DNA from: Larix kaempferi
Taxonomy: Eukaryota; Streptophyta; Pinopsida; Pinales; Pinaceae
DNA length: 64,000 nucleotides
Direction: 5' to 3'
Assembly (NCBI GenBank): GCA_027924585.1
Contig: BSBM01000904.1
Location: 15,164,501-15,228,500, forward strand
In this document: positions 56,690 to 64,000 of the stretch, in pieces
Numbering within the stretch: position 1 is the stretch's first letter
Layout: each line of letters opens with the position of its first letter
Notes under the pieces: generated by a model
Told to the model about the DNA's origin: nothing
The model's database searches: none
Seen by the model: the letters and a program-made list of their open reading frames with translations, nothing else
Position numbers and translations under genes: made by a program

Positions 56690-56955
56690 GAGATGTTGTG
56701 GTAGAAGTGGTGGCAGCGCAGAGGTGGAGACTGGGGCGTGAGAGGGGAGTGTGACGAGGAGACTGGGGCGTGAGAGGGGAGTATGCAACACTTGAAGGGC
56801 GTGCGATTGGTGGGAACGAGGAACTAGTTGCGGAGGTGGAGACTGGGGCGTGAGAGGGGAGTGTTGACGAGGAGACTGGGGCGTGAGAGGGGAGTGTGCA
56901 GTGTTTGAAGGGCGTGTGCAGCGTGGAGGGGAGTTTGCAACGTTTGAAGGGCGTG
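56690..56955. repeat. GC-rich minisatellite in the gag-only leader
   Basis: Four copies of GAGACTGGGGCGTGAGAGGG and three of TTGAAGGGCGTG, arranged as two higher-order units. Purine-rich + strand. Confidence 0.88.
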
Positions 56956-57220
56956 GAGTGGATGTGTACGAATGGGTGAATGGAAGTGAAGAGCAGCGCG
57001 GAGGTGGTGTATTGGTGGTGGAGCATGTAGGTAGTGGAGTGGGGGCGGCTGGAGGACGCTGATGGATGAGAGCAGTAGCGTGGAGAGTAGGATGCAGCTA
57101 AAACCGTGCGTGTAGAGTAGAGTTGAACTAATGTGAGACGAAACCGTGCTCAGCAACCGTATCCGATTGGATTTGAAGGGAGAGATGAAACCGAGCTCAA
57201 GTCGAAGGAGCCGAATCTGA

Positions 57221-57232
57221 GCTCTGATACCA
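57221..57232 (-). other. Primer-binding site of the gag-only element
   Basis: TGGTATCAGAGC on the - strand, two bases from the LTR. Confidence 0.9.
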
Positions 57233-57234
57233 AA

Positions 57235-57465
57235 TGCAGTGAACGTATCCGTTCACTAAGTTAACCATGTCTGTTTAAGGGTTAAGAAGCGAGACCATCT
57301 TCCATATTTGAGATAAATGATAATATATTGATTGATAGGATAAAAGATACAATAAGCTCACCTTTATAGGGCTTGAGAAAGAATAGCGAAGGGTTACACC
57401 CTTTCATTTATTAACCTAATAATCTATTTAATATAAAAATAACAATATTAATTAAATATTCATAG
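57235..57465 (-). repeat. 5' LTR of the gag-only element
   Basis: TGCAGTGAACGTATCC...ATTCATAG. The final CA has changed to AA. Confidence 0.88.
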
Positions 57466-58546
57466 AAAGAAGCTCTCCAAAAGAGTACAATATCTCACCA
57501 AAAACACCATCCCTCAAGGAGCAAGAATATGCCTTCAAAACTGGAAATGTTTGAGAGAATGTGATGCATTAGAAGAAACCATGATCTGCCCTGTAGCTTA
57601 CACCTACAACAAATGACTCCATTAAAGCTCCAAATGAAAGGTTTGAATGGCCTTTCCAATTACCAACTTGGATGGGATCTTTCACCCTCGAAATTGGCTA
57701 AGGCAAGAAACTAGTAATCCACTAACTCTCCCTCTTCACAAATGCAATTGCAAATTTATCAAATGATAAAAATCTAATATTATTCTTTGTTCATGAATTT
57801 TATAAACTTCTAATGTCCTCCATGGGTCGAATTCCTTAAAAGAGACTCATGCCAACTCAATTTGGGAAGAGACTCCAAAGAATTCCTAGTCTCCCACTTC
57901 CACCAAATCACATGTGGAAGCATCTTAGCTTCCCTAAATCCATTGAGCACCCTCTTGGAGGCTATTTTTAGCCCTGACATGTCATATATATCATATGTCA
58001 GCCTTCAGGTCTGATTTGTGTCATAGGTGTCATAGCATCTTCATCATTGTTGTCATAGAGCTAGGGAATCTAGCCCAAGTGTCCCACTAGCTCCAAATTG
58101 CCTCTTCCTCTTCCATGGGAGTTAATATTCCTCTATATTTTGACCTTGGATGAGTCATGCCATGAATAACACCTTTTGGAATCCCCCAAGTATGTTACCA
58201 TTCACCTTTAATTCGAATTGGTGAGAAAATGATTCCAAGTGTAGTGGGGAAATCTAGCCATATGTGGGTCCCACTTCCTCCATGTGTCTTCATGATCAAA
58301 TGCCACTTTGATTTTCATTTGTATATATTTATTTAGATCCTTTATTAAATATTTATGCCATTCTAATGTTCAAACATCATTTATTATCCCTCTTATTCGA
58401 AATCCCAAAGCTTCCACCCCAAACCTAGGAAACTAGTAATTTTCCTCCTTGGCAATTATTTGACCTTTAGCATCAATTTGATAAACTCTCATGAATATGG
58501 CCAATGGGCTTAGGCCATTGTGATCCAATGCAAAATTTGGGACATG
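57466..58546. other. Non-coding, perhaps the right part of the long LTR
   Basis: No gene recognised. If GGGACATGTCA near 58549 is the far end of the LTR that begins at 53614, this block is its other half, displaced by the gag-only element. Confidence 0.4.
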
Positions 58547-58720
58547 TCATAATGATAATGAGAAAAATGGAAGTGGTGGCTCCAAGGTTTGTTGGTTTTT
58601 CGCGGTCAAGGGTTTCCAAGGTAAATCCCCTTGTATTATGTGTGAATTTTGTGGTGTAATCTATGTTTTTCTTAAAATAATCTATATGCTTTGCTTCTCT
58701 ACACAGGTTTAAAAATTACA
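58547..58720 (+). repeat. Partial 5' LTR of Copia-3 (174 bp)
   Basis: Matches 63154-63330 (CATAATGATAATGAGAAAAAT to the TTACA end) at roughly 90 percent. The upstream 320 bp of the LTR are missing. Confidence 0.85.
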
Positions 58721-58722
58721 TG

Positions 58723-58733
58723 TGGTATCAGAG
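58723..58733 (+). other. Primer-binding site of Copia-3
   Basis: TGGTATCAGAG, two bases after the LTR end. Confidence 0.8.
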
Positions 58734-58860
58734 ATCGATTATTTGGTTTCAGGGGGATGCCTTTGTTGCTGAGGGTTCGACGCAGTTGATAGATCTTGGG
58801 TATGTGATAAAATTGGGTTCAATGGGAGATTTGCAGCTTTGATTTATGCATTGAAAGATA

Positions 58861-59640
58861 ATGGTGAGCAATTCAAGAATTGAGATCGAGAAATTTAATA
58901 GCCAGAACTTTGAGCTATGGAATCTCAAAATGGAGAATCTTCTTGTAAATCGAGAATAGTGGATTGTTGTGGATCTAGGTACACAACCCACTAGAATGTC
59001 AAAAGAATATTGGGATAAATTAGATAGAAGGGAAAGGAGTAAAATCCAACTTTACTTATCAGACTCTATGTTGTTGAACGTATCTCGAGAAGATACTACG
59101 GTAAATATTTGACCGAAACTAGGGAGTTTGTATCAATCAAAATCCCTTGTAAACAAGTTGTTTCTTCAAACTAAACTGTATCACCTCAGAATGGATGATA
59201 ATGACACGGTGATAGAGCATCTGAATGTCTACAATACTCCGGTAATTCAAATAACCTTTGTTGGCATTAAAATGGCTAAAGAAGATAAATGTATTACATT
59301 ATTGTGTTCTTTTCCATATTCCTGGGACAATGTAATTGTAGAAATAGGGAGTGCTAATCAAGTGACTTTAAAATTTGATGAAATAGTATCACCCCTACTA
59401 TCAGAAGAGATGAGGCAGAAAACCATGGATACTCATAACATGGATGCCTTGTCTGTGAGAGGTATCCCCCAAGAGAGAAACAAAAATAAGGGATCTAGGG
59501 GGTGATCTAAATCTAAGGGTAGATCTAAATCCCCTGGAAAATTTATTAGGAAGCATTGGAATGTGGTAAAGATAGGCACTATAAAAAGGATTGTAGATCT
59601 AAGAATGTTGAGAAAGGAAATGGATCTGGGGATACCTCTA
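58861..59640 (+). pseudogene. Copia-3 gag
   Basis: MVSNSRIEIEKFNSQNFELW from 58861 with the NFELW motif, then stops and frame changes. The central part is 59128-59505 (NKLFLQTKLYHLRMDD, LLCSFPYSWDNV, DTHNMDALSVRG). The zinc knuckle region is near 59570, with CGKDRHYKKDC readable in another frame and its first Cys damaged. Confidence 0.85.
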
Positions 59641-60830
59641 CCACAGAGGCGAAGAATTGCTGAGAAGAAGGAGGGGATGTGTACCTAGCTTCCACTGGTA
59701 ATCATTCAGAACGTGATATATGGTTGATTGACTCAGGTGCATCATGTCATATGACCCCTCATAGGGAATGGTTTTGTGAATATGAAAAGTACAACGGAGG
59801 CGATGTGTTCTTGGGAGATGATTCACCAGCTAGTATCATTGGGCATGGTAGAGTCAAGTTGAAACTCAAGGATGGAAGGATCAGAACTCTACCCGGAGTA
59901 CTACACATTTCGAATCTAGCGATAAAATTGATATCTGTCAAAAAGATGGATATTGCGGTTGTAAAGATTGTGTATGGAGATTGTGGTTGCAAAATGGTTG
60001 GAGGATCAATGGTATTGATGAGGGAAGTTCGGTATGGAACTCTGTACAAACTATTAGTAAGAACCATCATTGGTGAATGTAATAGTTATGTTGTGCCTGA
60101 GAGTGGAGATATAGAAGACAGAACCCTGACTGCATCAGGATGAAAGATAGTGCTATGGCATCAAATATTTCTTCATATCGAAGAAAAGGGATTTCGAGCA
60201 TTACAAGGTAAAGGTATCGTTGAAGGTATGACTGATTGCGCTCTAGATTTTTATTTTTGTTAACATTGCATATATGGAAAATAGAATCGAGTAAGATTTT
60301 CATATGGTGCTACAAGAACAAAGGGAATTTTAGAGTTAATACACAGTGATGTGTTTGGTCCTATGCTTGTTCCATCACTAGGTAGATATGTGTATTATGT
60401 TTCATTTATAGACGATTTCTCAAGGAACACATGGATTTATTTCCTTTGAAAGAAATCTGAAGTATTTGCTAAGTTTAAATAATTTAAGTCTCTTGTATAG
60501 AATCATACGGAAAAGAAAATAAAGGTGTTGAGGATAGATAATGGTGGAGATTTCTGCGGGAATGCATTCAAGGAATTCTGTAAGAAGTGCGGTATAGCAA
60601 GGCAGAAGACTACTCCATACACACCTCAACATAATCGAGTTGTTGAAAGGATGAATAGGACGCTAATGGAAAAGGAAAGGATCATGCTAAGCAGTTTCGG
60701 GATAGGACAAGAATTCTGGGCAGAGGCAGTGGAGACAACATGTTACTTGGTAAATCGATCACCCACATCAGCATTGGTTGAAAAAACTCCACAAGAGGTA
60801 TGGATTGGTAAGTAACCCTCTATTAAGCAT
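59641..60830 (+). pseudogene. Copia-3 protease and integrase
   Basis: Protease IWLIDSGASCHMTPHREWF at about 59718 keeps the catalytic Asp. The integrase zinc region follows at about 60150-60290, damaged. The core has ELIHSDVFGPM, FIDDFSRNTWIYF, RIDNGGDFCGNAF and TPQHNRVVERMNRTLMEK, with D, D and E all visible, then FWAEAVETTCYLVNRSP to TAA at 60813. Several internal stops. Confidence 0.88.
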
Positions 60831-62829
60831 ATGAAATTTTTTGGTTGTGATGATTGTGTACATGTTCCAAAGGAGAAAAGGAGCAAGTTGGATAAAAAAA
60901 TGAAAACTGTATCTTTATTAGCTATAAAGATGGTATGAAAGGTTTTAAGCTTTGGAATCCTAAAACTAAGAAGATTGTTTATAGCCGAGATGTTGTGTTT
61001 AGAGAGGTCAAAGAAGTTCCCGGATAGGAATTGACTCCAATGGAAAAAGAACCAAAGAAAATAGAGTTCGAGTTGGAAGATGAAGAATCTGACTCAACGG
61101 AAGAAGTTGAATCAGAAGAATAAGAAGAAGAACCTCATACCCCATTTTTGAGGATATCATCTCGAGAAAGAAGGAAACCAAAAAGGTATTCCTCTCCTGA
61201 ATTTCGGTCTAATTTTTCTTTGTCTATTATTGATGATGATCCTAGAAATGTGAAGGAAGCTGTTTATTTAGAGGATAGTGATCTCTAGAAGAAGGCCATG
61301 GTGGAAGAAATGGATTCCTTGGACAAAAATGAAGCTTGGGATCTAGTTGAGTTACCAGCTAGAAGAAAATTCATTGGCAGCAAATGGTTGTTTAAAAATA
61401 ATTTGAATGCATAAGGTAAAGTTGAGAAATACAAAGCCTGCTTGGTAGCAAAGGGATATTCTCAGGTAGAGGGAATTGATTTTGGTGAAATATTTTCTCC
61501 TATTGCAAAATTAACTTCTATTAGATTCCTTCTTGCAATTGTAGCTTATTTTGATCTTGAAGTCGAGCATATGGATGTGACGACAATGTTCCTACATGGG
61601 GACCTGGAAGAAGAAATCTACATGAAGCAACCTGAAGGATTTATTGTAAAGGGTAAGAAGGATTTGGTTTTCAAGCTGAATAAGTCCCTCTATGGTCTAA
61701 AACGGTCTCCAAGGATGTGGTACCATAACTTTGACACATACATATTGGGACTGGGATTTATGAGAAGAAAATTTGATCATTGTGTCTACTGCAAATGGGT
61801 TGGAGAACATTTTTTATGTAGTGTTGTATGTCAATGACATATTGTTGGTTGGAAATAGCATGAAGGTTACTAAGGAGGTGAAAATGTAGCTATCCTCCAA
61901 GTTCAACATGAAGGATCTCGATGATGCTAATTTCATCTTGGGGATGGAGATCAAGAGAAACCATGCAGAAAGGAAACTATGGATGAACCAGAGAAAATAT
62001 GTGGAAACAATACTACACATGTTTAATATGTAGGAATGTAAACCAGTAAAAGTTCATATTCTTGTAAGTGTAATTTTATCTATAGAACCATTTCCCGAGA
62101 CAGTTAAAGAAAAAGAATACATGTCCCATGTTCTTTATGCTAGTGCAGTTGTAAGTTTGAGATATGCCATGGTATGCACTAGACCAAACATTGCCCATGC
62201 AGTGGGATTTTTTAGCTGGTATATGTCAAAATTGGGAAAGGAACATTAGACAGTTGTGAAGAGGGTGTTCATGTATTTGCGTGGAACAACATATAGTGCA
62301 ATATGTTACCAAGGAATAACTGAACGGGATAGAGTGTTGAATGTACATGTCTTTGTTGATGTTAAATGGAATAGAGATCTGGATCGTAGAAGATCTACAA
62401 GTGGGTATCTATTTAACCTATTTGGAAGTGCTATCAGTTGGATGAGTAAGAGACAGGTTGTAGTGGCACTATCAACTACAGAAGCTGAATACATGGTAGC
62501 CACTCATGCAAGTAAAGAGGTTGTATGGTTGCAAAGATTTTGTTTGAACACCAAGTTGTAAGGTTAGATTGTGACAGGCAGAGTGCAATCTTCCTAGCAA
62601 AGAACCCTACTTATCACTCAAGAACGAAGCATATTGATGTGCAATTTCACTTTGTAAGAGACATGGTTGAAAACAAGGTGTTACTGGAGAAAGTCGACAC
62701 TTTGAAGAATGTTTCAGATTCATTGAAAAAATATGTGAGCACTGAGAATTTCTCTTGGTGTAAAGGAGAAATGGGAATTCATGCCCTGGATTGTTGATCC
62801 AAATGAAAAGAAAAAAATAAGTGGGAGAA
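60831..62829 (+). pseudogene. Copia-3 RT and RNase H
   Basis: After a degenerate linker, RT is at 61290-62030 (VAKGYSQVEGIDFGEIFSPI, EHMDVTTMFLHGDLEEEIYM, LNKSLYGLKRSPRMWY). The active site reads LYVNDILLVGN, an Asp-to-Asn change, in a second frame from about 61816. RNase H follows at 62256-62790 (VFVDVKWNRDLDRRRSTSGY, LSTTEAEYMVATHASKEVVW, DRQSAIFLAKNPTYHSRTKH). Inactive. Confidence 0.88.
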
Positions 62830-63330
62830 TGTTGAGTATATGTTATATTCTTTGCATGTGTGTTGAGGGGTATGCATGTGGCGCTAACTCGAGGGCTCGA
62901 GGGGAGTAAGAGGGGGGGCGGTGCTGACGCCCTCCCCCTTTTGTGAAACGGATGATAGAAATAGTCGTTAGGCCATTTCCGTTCTCGCGAGTGCAACGAG
63001 TGCCAAATTTTTTTGGGTTGTTTTCAGCTATTTTGGGGGTTTTTCTAAAAATATGTAATTTAATCCCGGTCAAGGGATTGGGTTCTATTTTCTAATTTGG
63101 GTTAACGTATTAGGGTATTGGATGTTGCATAATACCTATATTGTATTGTGAGTGATTCATAATGATAATGAGAAAAATAGGACTGGTGGCTCCAAGGTTT
63201 GTTGGTTTTTCCCAGTCAAGGGTTTCCATGGTAAATATTTGTGTATTATGTGTGAATGTTATGGTGTAATCTCTATTTTTCTTAAAATAATATGTATTCT
63301 TTGCTTCTCTGGACAGGTTTAAAACTTACA
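62830..63330 (+). repeat. 3' LTR of Copia-3 (501 bp)
   Basis: TGTTGAGTATATG...AAAACTTACA. Contains a GC-rich AGAGGGGGGGCGGTGCTGACG segment near 62910 and a CCTATATTG TATA-like element near 63136. Confidence 0.88.
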
Positions 63331-63728
63331 TAGACTTTCTCTCTGTGACGATGCATTTGAACCTTTTAACACCTGAATTCATTATAGGGTCAAACTTGTT
63401 TGACATTAGTGTGTTAGCCATCTCTTTATGCATTGTGCACTAGTCCAACAGTAGAGACTACCTAACATGGGTCACCCTAGTCAGCACCCTTTTTCCATTT
63501 TGGTGCCCATGTTGAGTTTTTCTCATAGGCTCGGGAGCATTTTTAGTTTTACCATGACTTTGAGAAGAAGCCTCATGTCTTTCTTTCTCATATATTTATG
63601 GTAGTTCCTTATGAGTCTCTCATTTTTTTGTTTAAGTCGCATATGCATTTGCATCAATACCGTTTATGCTCATGATCCTAATGTCGGCTTTCTTATAGAT
63701 AATTATATAATCCCTCATCTCTTATCTC
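63331..63728. other. Spacer, nothing recognised
   Basis: No coding or repeat signature recognised. Confidence 0.5.
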
Positions 63729-64000
63729 TGCCACAACCGAATCCGGTTGTCTCCATTGAGAAGCGAATCTGACTTCACATAATTGAATATAAAAATATAT
63801 ATGATAAAATGATTGATAAAATGGATGATTAATAATTTACAATGAGGCTCGCTTTTATAGGCTTGAGCGTGTATAGTGAAGGGTTACACCCTTTCACTTA
63901 ATAATTAATAACTTTAATTAACATACATATAATATTCGTAGCATTGCCACTCTCTTAGAAAGGCTTTGTCCTCAAAGCCTTATAATTTTTTCGCATTGTT
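63729..64000 (-). mobile_element. Left end of a second gag-only-type element (cut by window end)
   Basis: LTR 63729-63943 (TGCCACAACCG...ATTCGTAGCA) shares GAAGGGTTACACCCTTTC, TTTATAGG and the GTAGCA end with the LTR at 54549-54780. The adjoining internal sequence GGCTTTGTCCTCAAAGCC also matches 54781 onward. A diverged relative, same orientation. Confidence 0.8.

Larger units (their letters stand above)
54549..57465 (-). mobile_element. 2.9-kb gag-only LTR element (TR-GAG-like)
   Basis: LTRs 54549-54780 (232 bp) and 57235-57465 (231 bp) are about 95 percent alike. The primer-binding site is at 57221-57232 and a purine tract AAAAGGGGAAGGCAA adjoins the 3' LTR. The only coding unit is a gypsy-type gag. 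No protease, RT, RNase H or integrase. This fits the class of non-autonomous gag-only elements that rely on relatives for pol. Target duplications were not recognised. Confidence 0.85.
58547..63330 (+). mobile_element. Copia-3, decayed Ty1/copia retrotransposon (+ strand)
   Basis: Partial 5' LTR (58547-58720), primer-binding site, gag, protease, integrase, RT, RNase H, polypurine tract AAGTGGGAGAA and complete 3' LTR (62830-63330). All copia domains are present in order but in several frames with many stops. No target duplication visible at the truncated 5' end. Confidence 0.9.

Noticed and set aside
56559-57156. Open frames of up to 155 codons on the - strand in the gag-only leader
   Set aside because: Derived from the GC-rich minisatellite, Pro/Ser/His low complexity, and placed before the gag start.

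Overview
The window is nuclear DNA of a land plant with a large, transposon-filled genome. It holds one host gene I can defend, an LBD (LATERAL ORGAN BOUNDARIES domain) transcription factor at about 13.4-15.6 kb on the + strand. Almost everything else is LTR retrotransposon, much of it nested. The mix of Tat-like Ty3/gypsy, chromovirus, Ty1/copia, gag-only elements and a plant LINE RNase H relic, together with long introns and extra ORFs, would fit a gymnosperm. That guess rests on general resemblance, not on a diagnostic marker.

Layout. 0.55-6.1 kb: decayed Copia-1 (- strand) with a 602-bp solo LTR inside its integrase and a 34-bp minisatellite in its leader. 6.1-13.3 kb: AT-rich spacer with a Copia relic, an LTR primer-binding-site-like motif, a LINE RNase H relic and tandem duplications leading into the LBD gene. 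15.9-16.8 kb: gypsy integrase relic. 18.65-22.74 kb: a 3.1-kb unrecognised coiled-coil reading frame with a spliced-looking leader, broken by ten TAA/TAG codons and no frameshift. 23.6-29.65 kb: Copia-2 (+). 29.65-46.99 kb: a - strand chromovirus split by a young 13.07-kb gypsy element at 32,982-46,049, with a 5-bp target-site duplication ATTGT and LTRs that differ at about six positions plus small indels.

The young gypsy element is the most interesting object. It encodes gag and protease in one frame. Its reverse transcriptase and integrase are missing, and a stand-alone RNase H ORF follows. On the opposite strand it carries an intron-containing plant-mobile-domain (PMD) gene with its own TATA box. 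A related 32-34-bp repeat occurs both in its sense leader and in the predicted first intron of the antisense gene, and five copies of a G-box-containing 12-mer lie between the two convergent gene ends.

47-64 kb: a composite LTR flanked by both a primer-binding site and a polypurine tract, with inverted coding arms (48.5-52.5 kb). Next comes a gag-like ORF and the start of a long LTR that appears to hold a nested 2.9-kb gag-only element (54.5-57.5 kb). Copia-3 (58.5-63.3 kb) follows, and then the left end of a relative of the gag-only element.

Most element ORFs are broken chiefly by in-frame TAA/TAG at positions where glutamine is likely, consistent with C-to-T decay of methylated DNA. No tRNA, rRNA, CRISPR or bacterial-type feature was seen.
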